This document shows, piece after piece, positions 20,348-29,187 of a stretch of 64,000 nt of DNA. Numbering within the stretch: the stretch's first letter is position 1; each line of letters starts with the position of its first letter. The DNA lies in NCBI RefSeq assembly GCF_009729415.1, contig NZ_MPKW01000006.1, forward strand, positions 1 through 64,000. The letters are read 5' to 3'. The DNA is from Mycolicibacterium sp. CBMA 234 (lineage in GTDB: Bacteria > Actinomycetota > Actinomycetes > Mycobacteriales > Mycobacteriaceae). Position numbers and translations under genes: made by a program. Below the pieces are notes generated by a model. It had not been told where the DNA came from. It searched no databases and saw only the letters and a program-made list of their open reading frames with translations.

Positions 20348-21583
20348 TCAGCCCGCGAGCACTTCGGTGAATCGGTCCATCGCCCAATCGATTTCGGCCC
20401 GCGTGATCACCAACGGTGGGGCGAACCGCAACGTCGGACCGTGGGTGTCCTTGGTCAGCACACCGCGCGCGGCCAGCCGCAGGCTGACCTGCCGCCCGGT
20501 GCCGACAGCCGGGTCGAGGTCGACGCCCGCCCACAGCCCCAGGCTGCGAACGGCCGTCACGCCGTGGCCCATCAAGGCCGCCAGTCGCGCGTGCAGGTGC
20601 TTGCCGAGTTCGGCTGACCGGGCCTGAAACTCGCCGCGCTGCAGCATGCCGACGACCGTGGTGCCGATGGCCGCAGCCAGCGGATTGCCGCCGAACGTCG
20701 ACCCGTGTTCCCCGGGGTGTAGTACGCCGAGCACGTCGTCGTCGGCCACCACCGCCGACAGCGGCACGATGCCGCCGCCGAGGGCCTTGCCCAGCACGTA
20801 GACGTCGGGCACGACGCCCCAGTGGTCGCAGGCGAAAGTACGGCCGGTGCGCGCCAGACCGGACTGAATCTCGTCGGCGATGAAGAGCACCTGGCGTTCG
20901 GTACACAGGGCACGGACCCTGGGTAGGAAGTCGCCCGGCGGCACGATGATTCCGGCCTCGCCCTGGATCGGTTCGATCAACACCGCGGCGGTGTTCTCGT
21001 CGATGGCGGCACCGAGCGCGTCCGCGTCTCCGAACGGTACCGACCGGAATCCTGGGGTAAACGGGCCGAAGCCGCGCCGGGCGGCATGGTCGTCGGAGAA
21101 GCTCACGATCGTTGTGGTGCGGCCGTGGAAGTTGTTCTGCGCCACCACGATATTGGGATCGATCAGCCCTTTGACATCGGTACCCCACTTGCGCGCCACC
21201 TTGATCGCGCTCTCGACGGCCTCGGCGCCGCTGTTCATCGGCAACACCTGGTCTTTGCCGCACAGCTCGGCCAGCGCGGCGCAGAACGGGCCAAGCCGGT
21301 CGGAGTGGAAGGCCCGGCTGACCAGCGTCAGCATGTCCAGCTGAGCATGCGCGGTCGCGGTGATCTCGGGGTTCCGGTGGCCGAAGTTGACGGCCGAGTA
21401 CGCCGCCAGACAATCCAGGTATTGCCGCCCTTCGGGGTCGGTGATCCAGACGCCGTCGGCGGATGCGGCGACCACCGGCAGCGGGGCGTAGTTGTGCGCG
21501 GCGTACCGGTCGTCGAGATTGATCAGCTGAGCCGTGACCGCGCCTTCCGTGCTATCTGGAGGTCCCGCAACGGCTTTCAGCAT
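20348..21583 (-). CDS. rocD: Ornithine aminotransferase
   Basis: A 411-residue PLP enzyme of class III aminotransferases, transferring the delta-amino group of ornithine to 2-oxoglutarate to give glutamate semialdehyde. Visible are VLPMNSGAEAVESAIKVARKWG, the cofactor aspartate in LFIADEIQSGLARTG and the Schiff-base lysine in YVLGKALGGGIVPLSA. The start at 21583 overlaps the upstream dimethylargininase-like gene by 7 bases. M. tuberculosis has this gene split (rocD1/rocD2); here it is intact. It forms an arginine/ornithine catabolic operon. Confidence 0.93.
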   Translation of the reverse strand: MLKAVAGPPDSTEGAVTAQLINLDDRYAAHNYAPLPVVAASADGVWITDPEGRQYLDCLAAYSAVNFGHRNPEITATAHAQLDMLTLVSRAFHSDRLGPFCAALAELCGKDQVLPMNSGAEAVESAIKVARKWGTDVKGLIDPNIVVAQNNFHGRTTTIVSFSDDHAARRGFGPFTPGFRSVPFGDADALGAAIDENTAAVLIEPIQGEAGIIVPPGDFLPRVRALCTERQVLFIADEIQSGLARTGRTFACDHWGVVPDVYVLGKALGGGIVPLSAVVADDDVLGVLHPGEHGSTFGGNPLAAAIGTTVVGMLQRGEFQARSAELGKHLHARLAALMGHGVTAVRSLGLWAGVDLDPAVGTGRQVSLRLAARGVLTKDTHGPTLRFAPPLVITRAEIDWAMDRFTEVLAG

Positions 21584-22455
21584 GACGTCGGGTACACCTC
21601 CAGGGTGCAGCACTTGACCGAGCCGCCGCCCTTGAGCAACTCGGACAGGTCGACGCCCACGGACCTGAACCCGGCCGCGGCAAGCTGCGCGGCGAAACCG
21701 GTTGCGGCTGCAGGGTGCACCACGTTGAGCCCGTCCGATACGGCGTTCAGGCCGAGCACGTGGGCGTCGGCGTCGGCCACCTCGATAGCGCCGGGAAACA
21801 TCTTGCGCAGCAACGCTACTGACGTCGCACCGAACGCTGGGGGATAGAACGCGATGGTGTGGTCGTCGAGGACCGCCAGAGCGGTGTCGAGGTGATAGAA
21901 GCGGGGATTCACCAGTTGCAGGCTGATCAATGGCAGCCCCGACAGTTTGGCCACCTCGTCGTGCGACTGCCGGTCGGTCCGGAATCCATAGCCGGCCAGT
22001 ATCTTTGACCCGACGATCAGCAGGTCGCCCTGCCCCTCGTTGGTGTGCTCGGTATATAGCGGGCAGTAGCCGTGGTCGAGCAGCCACCCGGCGTACGCCA
22101 CCGATTCGCCGGCCCGCTGCGGGTAGGTGAACCGCGCGATGATGGCGACCTTCTCAAGGCCGTCGTCGAGGACCAGCCCACCATTGGCGGCGAAGACCAT
22201 GTCGGGCAGGCCGGGAAGCGGGTCGACCAGGTCGACGGTGTGCCCGAGGCTCCGGTACGTCTGGACCAGGCGCTCCCACTGCCGCACGGCAAGTGCGGTG
22301 TCGACGGTCGCGGAGGTGTCCATCCAGGGATTGATCGCGTACTCGACGGCGAAGTGCGTCGGCCGGGTCATCACGTAGTGCCGGGGCCGCGCAATGCGCT
22401 CCGGTCGCCATCCTGCGTTCGGTGTCGCCACTTTGACGACATCAGTAATCGTCAT
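21577..22455 (-). CDS. Dimethylargininase-like amidinotransferase-family hydrolase
   Basis: A 292-residue protein of the guanidino-modifying fold. Substrate-binding PDMVFAANGGLVLDD, RFYHLDTALAVLDDHTIAFYPPAF (catalytic His region) and the C-terminal nucleophile GGGSVKCCTLEVYP are present. Such enzymes hydrolyse dimethylarginine or arginine to citrulline, or act as ornithine-forming arginine dihydrolases. It overlaps rocD by 7 bases and resembles Rv2323c, beside rocD in M. tuberculosis. Product flow to rocD favours a route from arginine to ornithine. The exact reaction is uncertain. Confidence 0.85.
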   Translation of the reverse strand: MTITDVVKVATPNAGWRPERIARPRHYVMTRPTHFAVEYAINPWMDTSATVDTALAVRQWERLVQTYRSLGHTVDLVDPLPGLPDMVFAANGGLVLDDGLEKVAIIARFTYPQRAGESVAYAGWLLDHGYCPLYTEHTNEGQGDLLIVGSKILAGYGFRTDRQSHDEVAKLSGLPLISLQLVNPRFYHLDTALAVLDDHTIAFYPPAFGATSVALLRKMFPGAIEVADADAHVLGLNAVSDGLNVVHPAAATGFAAQLAAAGFRSVGVDLSELLKGGGSVKCCTLEVYPTSC

Positions 22456-22475
22456 AATTCGATGGTAAGAGCACT

Positions 22476-22558
22476 ATTGCGCGCAAGCAATCAATGCTTG
22501 TTGCGCGTCTGTAACAGATTTATTGCGCCTGAGCCTGCCTTGCGGCAATCTATTGCGT
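22476..22558. promoter_or_regulatory. Lrp/AsnC-type operator cluster between rocD operon and lrp
   Basis: Four copies of TTGCG-type half sites (ATTGCGC 22476, TTGCGCG 22501, ATTGCGC 22522, ATTGCGT 22552) are spaced 22-30 bases apart across the 130-base divergent gap. An inverted CAAGCA/TGCTTG pair lies between the first two. Repeated sites at helical spacing suit an octameric Lrp regulator. The adjacent divergent gene encodes one. Confidence 0.55.
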
Positions 22559-22586
22559 GGGGCTGACGTACGGAGGTGGGCGGCCG

Positions 22587-23045
22587 TTGGAGGGCGTCGA
22601 CGAAACCGATGAGCGCATCCTGGCCGAACTGGCCGACAATGCGCGGGCCACGTTCGCCGAGATCGGCGAACGCGTGAATCTGTCGGCGCCCGCAGTCAAA
22701 CGCCGCGTCGACCGACTGCTGGCCACCGGTGTCATCCGCGGCTTCACCACCGTCGTCGACCGGAACGTGATCGGTTGGGGGACAGAGGCGTACGTCCAGG
22801 TGTACTGCCACGGCACCATCACGCCGGCGCAACTGAGGGAGGCGTGGGAGGGCATCCCCGAGGTGGTCTCGGCTGCGACGGTGACCGGCACGTCGGATGC
22901 CATCCTGCATCTGATGACCCGGGACATGCGGCATCTGGAGGTCGTGCTGGAGCGCATCCGGGGCAGTGCGGCGATTGAACGCAGCGAAAGCATCGTGGTG
23001 CTGTCGAACATCGTCGAGCGCGGGGTACGCGGGGGTACCCCGTAG
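22587..23045 (+). CDS. Lrp/AsnC-family transcriptional regulator
   Basis: A 152-residue regulator with an N-terminal helix-turn-helix (VDETDERILAELADNARATFAEIGERVNLSAPAVKRRVDRL) and a C-terminal RAM ligand domain (EAYVQVYCHGTITPAQLREAW). The TTG at 22587 is taken as the start because GGAGGTGGG lies 7-9 bases upstream and the family normally begins a few residues before DETD. It is divergent from the dimethylargininase-like gene and rocD, the arrangement of Rv2324 in M. tuberculosis. It is expected to sense arginine, ornithine or a related amino acid. Confidence 0.9.
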   Translation: MEGVDETDERILAELADNARATFAEIGERVNLSAPAVKRRVDRLLATGVIRGFTTVVDRNVIGWGTEAYVQVYCHGTITPAQLREAWEGIPEVVSAATVTGTSDAILHLMTRDMRHLEVVLERIRGSAAIERSESIVVLSNIVERGVRGGTP

Positions 23046-23086
23046 GTGGGCTACCTGGTCGCTGCCGGATCGTGTAAGAAAGCCCC

Positions 23087-24259
23087 GTGACTACTAACGG
23101 AGGCATCGTCATCGTCGGTGGCGGTCTGGCCGCTGCGCGCACCGCCGAGCAACTACGCAAGGCCGAGTACGCCGGGCCGATCACGCTTATCAGCGACGAG
23201 GTCCATCTGCCGTACGACCGGCCGCCGCTGTCCAAGGACGTGCTGCGCGCCGAGGTCGATGACACCACGCTCAAGCCGGCGGAGTTCTACGACGAGAACA
23301 ACATCACGCTGCTGCTGGGCTCGGGTGCGGCCGAGCTCGACACCGAGGCTCAGACCGTGACGCTGACCAACGGCGAGGTGGTCGCCTACGAGGAGCTCGT
23401 CATCGCCACGGGCCTGGTGCCCCGGACCATCCCGACGCTCCCGAACCTGGCAGGCATCCGGGTACTGCGTACTTACGACGAGTCGATGGCGCTGCGTGAG
23501 CACGCCGGTTCGGCCAAGCGCGCCGTCGTCATCGGAGCCGGCTTCATCGGCTGTGAGGTCGCCGCCAGCCTCCGCAAGCTGGGTGTCGACGTCACGATCG
23601 TCGAGCCGCAGCCCACGCCGCTGGCATCGGTGCTCGGTACCGAGATCGGTGAACTGGTGGCCCGCCTGCACCGCGCCGAGGGCGTCGACGTCCGCTGCGG
23701 CGTCGGGGTCACCGGCGTGACCGGCACCGGGCACGTCGAGAAGGTGCAGCTGGCCGACGGCTCCGAGCTGGATGCCGATGTGGTCGTCGTCGGGATCGGT
23801 TCGCGGCCGTCAACCGACTGGCTCGAAGGCAGCGGTATCGCCGTCGACAACGGCGTGGTGTGTGACATCGCCGGCCGCACCAGTGCACCCAAGGTGTGGG
23901 CCATCGGCGACGTCGCCTCGTGGCGCGACGCGGCGGGACACCAAGTGCGCGTGGAACACTGGAGCAATGTGGCCGAGCAGGCGCGGGTTATCGTGCCGGC
24001 GATGCTGGGCCGGGACGCCACCGCGGCCGTTGTGGTGCCGTACTTCTGGAGCGACCAGTACGACGTCAAGATTCAGTGCCTCGGCGAGCCCAAGGCCGGC
24101 GACACCGTGCACATCGTCGAGGACGACGGCCGCAAGTTCTTGGCGTTCTATGAGCGTGACGGCGCGGTCAGTGGTGTGGTTGGCGGCGGTATGCCGGGCA
24201 AGGTGATGAAGAACCGCGCCAAGGTCGCGGCCGCGGTCCCGATCGCTGACGTTTTGTAG
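23087..24259 (+). CDS. FAD-dependent ferredoxin/rubredoxin reductase
   Basis: A 390-residue flavoprotein. FAD motif IVIVGGGLAAARTAEQLR, NAD(P)H motif AVVIGAGFIGCEVAASLRKLG and the C-terminal FAD aspartate in VWAIGDVASW are all present. Length and order match the ferredoxin reductases that pass NAD(P)H electrons to ferredoxins of P450 and dioxygenase systems. It corresponds to Rv0688 in M. tuberculosis, next to the SDR Rv0687. The start is a GTG at 23087. TAAGAA 8 bases upstream could be the -10 of a leaderless transcript. A P450 is encoded 18 kb away; a link between them is only possible. Confidence 0.9.
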   Translation: MTTNGGIVIVGGGLAAARTAEQLRKAEYAGPITLISDEVHLPYDRPPLSKDVLRAEVDDTTLKPAEFYDENNITLLLGSGAAELDTEAQTVTLTNGEVVAYEELVIATGLVPRTIPTLPNLAGIRVLRTYDESMALREHAGSAKRAVVIGAGFIGCEVAASLRKLGVDVTIVEPQPTPLASVLGTEIGELVARLHRAEGVDVRCGVGVTGVTGTGHVEKVQLADGSELDADVVVVGIGSRPSTDWLEGSGIAVDNGVVCDIAGRTSAPKVWAIGDVASWRDAAGHQVRVEHWSNVAEQARVIVPAMLGRDATAAVVVPYFWSDQYDVKIQCLGEPKAGDTVHIVEDDGRKFLAFYERDGAVSGVVGGGMPGKVMKNRAKVAAAVPIADVL

Positions 24260-24311
24260 CGATTTGTGCACGAAAAGGTGCGGTGAACGCACCGAATCGT
24301 GCACAAATCGC
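24259..24311. terminator. Intergenic hairpin with GATTTGTGCACGA arms (copy 1)
   Basis: Arms GCGATTTGTGCACGA (24259-24273) and its exact complement (24297-24311) form a 15-bp stem with an inner stem GGTGCG/CGCACC. It begins in the last base of the ferredoxin reductase stop codon. The same 13-base arm core recurs at 34126-34174. Probably a T-less terminator. Confidence 0.6.
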
Positions 24312-24315
24312 GAGA

Positions 24316-25353
24316 ATGCATGGCATGCGCGAGGCGGTACGCACTCTCGAACCGGGTTACTTCGCCGTCGTTATGGCGACGGGCATCGTCTCGACGGCAA
24401 TGCATCTGCATGGTCTCGACGCGGTGTCGGAGCTGCTGTTGTGGATCGCCGGGGCCGCTTACGTCGTGCTGGTGGCCGGTAACCTCGCGCGAATCATTTT
24501 GTTCGGTGCCGATTTTCGCGCCGACCTGGCTGACCCGCAGCGCAGTTTCACCATGTTCACGTTCGTGGCGGGCACCAATGTGTTGGGCACGCGGTTGGCC
24601 GCCCAGGGCAACGTCGTGCCTGCCGTCTGGCTGTTGGGCGTCGGCTTTCTGGCCTGGCTGGTCCTGGGCTATCTGATCCCGTGGACGGCCGTGCTGGGCC
24701 ATTCGGACGGGCCGACATTGTCGCGCGTGAACGGGACGTGGTTCCTCGCGGTCGTCGCCAGCCAGTCGGTTGCGGTCTTGGCTGCGGCGCTGCAACCGGT
24801 GCTCGGCACGTGGCACCGGGAACTGGCGCTCCTCGCCGTCCTGTGTTGGTCGGTCGGCGGCTTCCTCTATGCGGGTGCGGCCATTCTGGTCGCGGTCCGC
24901 ATGCTCTTGTATCCGGTCAGTGCGCAGGAGCTCACGCCGCCGTACTGGATTGCGATGGGGGCCACGGCAATTACCGTGTTGGCCGGCGCGCGCATCGTGC
25001 AGATGGTCGACACCCCGCTGATCGCGGCCACGCGCCAGCTGATCGCCGGGGTGGCGGTGCTCTTCTTCGGCTTCGGGACCTGGCTGATCCCGGTGCTGAT
25101 CGCCGCGGGAGTATGGCGCCACCTGATCCAGCGGGTGCCGTTGCGCTACGCCACGCCGCTGTGGAGCATGGTGTTCCCGCTCGGTATGTACGGGGTCGCC
25201 GGGCATTTCCTCGGCTTGGCTGACGACGTGCCTGCGCTCATCACATTCGGTGACGCCGAGGGGTGGATTGCATTGGCCGCCTGGGCTGCGACCTTCCTGG
25301 CGATGGTCGGGCATCTGGTGGCGCGAGTGCTTTCCAGGCGAACGGCAAAGTAA
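24316..25353 (+). CDS. SLAC1/TehA-family channel or transporter
   Basis: A 345-residue membrane protein with about ten spans. The N-terminal LEPGYFAVVMATGIVSTAMH is the family motif of the SLAC1/TehA/Mae1 group, which conduct or transport anions such as nitrate, chloride, sulfite or dicarboxylates. ATG 24316 is taken as the start because earlier start codons lie inside the hairpin; the ATG at 24325 is equally possible. It precedes narGHJI by 138 bases in the same direction, so movement of nitrate or nitrite is a reasonable guess but not shown. Confidence 0.85.
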   Translation: MHGMREAVRTLEPGYFAVVMATGIVSTAMHLHGLDAVSELLLWIAGAAYVVLVAGNLARIILFGADFRADLADPQRSFTMFTFVAGTNVLGTRLAAQGNVVPAVWLLGVGFLAWLVLGYLIPWTAVLGHSDGPTLSRVNGTWFLAVVASQSVAVLAAALQPVLGTWHRELALLAVLCWSVGGFLYAGAAILVAVRMLLYPVSAQELTPPYWIAMGATAITVLAGARIVQMVDTPLIAATRQLIAGVAVLFFGFGTWLIPVLIAAGVWRHLIQRVPLRYATPLWSMVFPLGMYGVAGHFLGLADDVPALITFGDAEGWIALAAWAATFLAMVGHLVARVLSRRTAK

Positions 25354-25491
25354 GCCGAATTCGCTGTTGGCTAATCCTTTTTGGGTGAATCGACCTCTGT
25401 TCGGGTTCGAAATCAGGGCGCGAGATGTACCGGTTCGAGCCATTTCGACGAAATTCACGCCGACGTCGAACAGTCGTGCTTGTCTGGGTGG

Positions 25492-28400
25492 GTGGGGAAG
25501 TCCGAAGCCCATATCGGGGGCGGCGTCGAGGAACTGCTGATCGAGAGTGCCCGGTTCTTTCCCGGCGGAACGGTGTCCGACGATCTGCGCACCGTCACCA
25601 AGCAGGGTGGCCGCCAGGGCGATGTGTTCTACCGCGATCGGTGGAGCCACGACAAGGTGGTGCGCTCCACCCACGGAGTCAACTGCACCGGGTCGTGCTC
25701 ATGGAAGGTGTACGTCAAGGACGGCATCATCACCTGGGAGACCCAGGAGACTGACTATCCGTCGGTAGGGCCCGATCGTCCGGAGTATGAGCCGCGGGGC
25801 TGCCCACGTGGCGCGGCGTTCTCCTGGTACACCTACTCGCCGACGCGCGTGCGCTATCCGTATGCGCGCGGCGTGTTGGTCGAGATGTATCGGGAAGCCA
25901 AGGGGCGCTTGGGGGATCCGGTGTTGGCGTGGGCCGATATTCAGGCAGACCCGGATCGTCGTCGGCGCTATCAGCAGGCCCGGGGCAAAGGCGGACTGGT
26001 CCGCGTCAGCTGGGCTGAGGCGACGGAGATGATCGCCGCGGCGCACGTGCACACCATCAAGGAATACGGGCCGGACCGCATCGCGGGGTTTTCGCCGATC
26101 CCGGCGATGTCGATGGTGTCGTTCGCCGCCGGTTCGCGGTTCATCCAGTTGCTCGGTGGCGCGATGACATCGTTCTACGACTGGTATGCCGATCTGCCGG
26201 TGGCGTCGCCGCAGGTGTTCGGGGACCAGACCGATGTGCCGGAGTCCGGGGACTGGTGGGACGCCGCATATTTGATGATGTGGGGCTCCAACGTTCCGGT
26301 GACCCGAACTCCTGATGCGCACTGGATGGCAGAGGTGCGGTACCGGGGCACCAAGGTGGTCACCGTCAGTCCCGATTACGCCGACAACACCAAGTTCGCG
26401 GACGAGTGGATGCCGTGCGCCGCCGGCACCGACGGCGCGCTCGCAATGGCGATGGGGCACGTCATCCTGTCGGAATACTTTGTCCAGAAACGGGTTCCGT
26501 TCTTCGTCGACTACGTCCGCCAGTTCACCGACCTCCCGTTCCTGGTCAAACTCGAAGAGCGCGGCGGCCAGCTGGTGCCGGGCAAAAATCTGACTGCGGC
26601 CGACTTGGGTTACGACGTCGAGAACGCGCAGTTCAAGCCCGCGCTGCTCGATGGTGCCAGCGACAGCATCGCAATTCCGCAGGGCTCGTTGGGTTTTCGG
26701 TACGGCGACGACGGGGTCGGCAAGTGGAACTTGGACCTGGAGAGGCTGGTGCCGGCGCTGACCGTGGCCTCAGGAGACGGCGCAGCAGGCGAGGTCGCCG
26801 AGGTGGTGCTGCCATCCTTTGACACCCTCGACGGCCACGGAGAGACTCTGCGGCGCGGGGTCCCGGTGCGTCGCGTAGGCGAGCATCTGGTGTGCACGGT
26901 CTTCGATCTGATGCTCGCGCAGTACGGGGTGGCGCGCCCTGGTCTGCCCGGCGACTGGCCCGTGGACTATTCCGATGAGACCCGGCCCTACACCCCAGCT
27001 TGGCAGGAGTCGATCACCGGAGTTCCTGCGGCACAGGCGATTCGGATCGCCCGCGAGTTCGCCCACAACGCCGACGAGTCCGGCGGGCGGTCGATGATCA
27101 TCATGGGCGCCGGTATCTGCCAGTGGTTCCACGCCGACGCCACCTATCGGGCAGTGCTGTCACTGCTGTTGCTCACCGGCTCGATGGGCCGCAACGGAGG
27201 CGGGTGGGCGCATTACGTGGGGCAGGAGAAATGTCGTCCGGTCACCGGATGGGCGCACATGGCCAACGCGCTGGACTGGTCCCGGCCGCCTCGACAAATG
27301 CCGGGGACGTCGTATTGGTACGTGCACGCCGATCAGTGGCGCTACGACGGCTACCGGGCCGATGCACTGTCGAGTCCGGTGGGCCGGAATCTGTTTACCG
27401 GCAAACACACCATGGACGTGCTGGCGGCGTCGACGGCCATGGGCTGGAATCCGTTCTACCCGCAGTTCGATCGGTCCAGCCTGGAGCTTGCCGACGAGGC
27501 CAAGGCGGCGGGCGCCGATATCCCCGGTTACGTGGCGGGCCAATTGGGTTCGGGCGAGCTGAAATTGGCGATCACCGACCCCGACAGCCCGAAGAACTGG
27601 CCGCGGGTTCTCAGTGTCTGGCGGGCGAACCTGCTGGGTTCGTCGAGCAAGGGCAACGAGTACTTCCTCAAACACCTCCTGGGCACTGACTCCAATCTGC
27701 AGGCCCAGCCGGCGCCGGAAGCGGTGCGGCCCAGGGATATTGAGTGGCCCGAGGAAGTCCCAGAGGGCAAGCTCGATCTGTTGATGTCCATCGATTTCCG
27801 GATGACCTCGACGACCATGCTGTCCGACGTCGTGCTGCCGGCGGCGACGTGGTACGAGAAAGCGGACCTGTCCAGCACAGATATGCACCCATTTGTGCAT
27901 GCGTTTACCCCGGCCATTGACCCGCCGTGGGAAACGCGTTCGGACTACGAGGCTTTCGGGGCCATCGCCCGCACCTTCAGCGCCCTGGCGCGCGAGCATC
28001 TGGGGACCCGCACCGACGTGGTGATGGGTGCCTTCCAACACGACACCCCGGGGGCCATGGCATACCCCGGTGGGGTGCAAAAGGATTGGCGGGAGACGGG
28101 CGAAGTCCCGGTGCCTGGCAAGACGATGGCGCCGTTGGTGGTGGTCGAGCGCGACTACGGTGCCATCGCCGAGAAATGGGCCACCCTCGGACCGCTCGTG
28201 GACACCTTGGGCTTGACCACCAAGGGCGTGACGACCTGGCCTGATCATGAGGTGGCCGAGCTGGCGGCCAAGTTCGGGGTGATGGATTCCGGCGCGGGCC
28301 AAGGGCGTCCGGCTGTGACGACAGCCGAGCGCATGGCCGATGTCATCCTCGCGTTATCGGGAACGACCAACGGGCGGCTGGCGGTGGAGGGCTTCAAGCA

Positions 28401-29187
28401 GCTGGAACGACGGACCGGCCGCAAACTGGCGCACTTGGCTGAGGGCAGCGAAGAGAAGCGCGTCACGTATGCCGACGCGCAGGCTCGTCCGGTGCCGGTG
28501 ATCACCAGCCCGGAGTGGTCCGGCAGCGAAACCGGCGGGCGCCGCTACGCGCCGTTCACCGTCAACGTCGAACAGCTCAAACCGTTCCACACCCTCACGG
28601 GGCGTATGCATTTCTACCTCGATCACGACTGGCTGGAGGAACTCGGCGAGCAACTGCCCACCTACCGGCCTCCGCTGGACATGGCACGGCTGTTCGGTGA
28701 ACCGGAGCTTGGCTCGTCCGACGGTGTGGGACTGACCGTCCGGTATGTGACGCCACACTCCAAGTGGTCGATTCACTCGGAGTATCAGGACAACCTGTTC
28801 ATGCTGTCGTTGTCCCGTGGCGGTCCGACTATGTGGATGAGTCCGCAGGATGCCGCGAAAATCCAAGCGCAGGACAATGATTGGGTTGAAGCGGTGAACC
28901 GCAACGGCGTCGTGGTGTGCCGGGCGATCGTCTCGCACCGGATGCCCGAAGGGCTGGTGTACGTCTACCACGCCCAGGAACGCACCATCGACGTTCCGCT
29001 CACCGAGACCACAGGTCGGCGTGGTGGCATTCACAATTCGCTGACCCGCCTGCACATCAAGCCCACCCACCTCGCGGGCGGCTATGCGCAGAACACGTTC
29101 GCATTCAACTATCTCGGCCCCACCGGAAATCAGCGTGACGAAGTGACGGTGGTGCGCCGTCGCAGCCAGGAGGTGCAGTACCTGTGA
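25492..29187 (+). CDS. narG: Respiratory nitrate reductase alpha subunit
   Basis: The 1231-residue molybdenum bis-MGD catalytic subunit, reducing nitrate to nitrite at the inner face of the membrane. The N-terminal FS0 cluster motif is HGVNCTGSCSWK with the later Cys in EPRGCPRGAAF. NarG hallmarks such as FSPIPAMSMVSFAAGSRF, YDWYADLPVASPQVFGDQTD and GSMGRNGGGWAHYVGQEK follow. The start at GTG 25492 gives the length of M. tuberculosis NarG (1232). A longer open frame to 25381 has no family match. The stop overlaps narH by 4 bases. In M. tuberculosis narGHJI lies elsewhere, so this block is inserted here. Confidence 0.97.
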   Translation: MGKSEAHIGGGVEELLIESARFFPGGTVSDDLRTVTKQGGRQGDVFYRDRWSHDKVVRSTHGVNCTGSCSWKVYVKDGIITWETQETDYPSVGPDRPEYEPRGCPRGAAFSWYTYSPTRVRYPYARGVLVEMYREAKGRLGDPVLAWADIQADPDRRRRYQQARGKGGLVRVSWAEATEMIAAAHVHTIKEYGPDRIAGFSPIPAMSMVSFAAGSRFIQLLGGAMTSFYDWYADLPVASPQVFGDQTDVPESGDWWDAAYLMMWGSNVPVTRTPDAHWMAEVRYRGTKVVTVSPDYADNTKFADEWMPCAAGTDGALAMAMGHVILSEYFVQKRVPFFVDYVRQFTDLPFLVKLEERGGQLVPGKNLTAADLGYDVENAQFKPALLDGASDSIAIPQGSLGFRYGDDGVGKWNLDLERLVPALTVASGDGAAGEVAEVVLPSFDTLDGHGETLRRGVPVRRVGEHLVCTVFDLMLAQYGVARPGLPGDWPVDYSDETRPYTPAWQESITGVPAAQAIRIAREFAHNADESGGRSMIIMGAGICQWFHADATYRAVLSLLLLTGSMGRNGGGWAHYVGQEKCRPVTGWAHMANALDWSRPPRQMPGTSYWYVHADQWRYDGYRADALSSPVGRNLFTGKHTMDVLAASTAMGWNPFYPQFDRSSLELADEAKAAGADIPGYVAGQLGSGELKLAITDPDSPKNWPRVLSVWRANLLGSSSKGNEYFLKHLLGTDSNLQAQPAPEAVRPRDIEWPEEVPEGKLDLLMSIDFRMTSTTMLSDVVLPAATWYEKADLSSTDMHPFVHAFTPAIDPPWETRSDYEAFGAIARTFSALAREHLGTRTDVVMGAFQHDTPGAMAYPGGVQKDWRETGEVPVPGKTMAPLVVVERDYGAIAEKWATLGPLVDTLGLTTKGVTTWPDHEVAELAAKFGVMDSGAGQGRPAVTTAERMADVILALSGTTNGRLAVEGFKQLERRTGRKLAHLAEGSEEKRVTYADAQARPVPVITSPEWSGSETGGRRYAPFTVNVEQLKPFHTLTGRMHFYLDHDWLEELGEQLPTYRPPLDMARLFGEPELGSSDGVGLTVRYVTPHSKWSIHSEYQDNLFMLSLSRGGPTMWMSPQDAAKIQAQDNDWVEAVNRNGVVVCRAIVSHRMPEGLVYVYHAQERTIDVPLTETTGRRGGIHNSLTRLHIKPTHLAGGYAQNTFAFNYLGPTGNQRDEVTVVRRRSQEVQYL

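Noticed and set aside
21584..22087. N-terminal extension of rocD through the dimethylargininase-like gene
   Set aside because: The frame is the out-of-phase shadow of the upstream gene; the aminotransferase sequence starts at 21583.
25381..25491. N-terminal extension of narG
   Set aside because: The extra 37 residues have no family similarity, while a start at 25492 gives the length of M. tuberculosis NarG.
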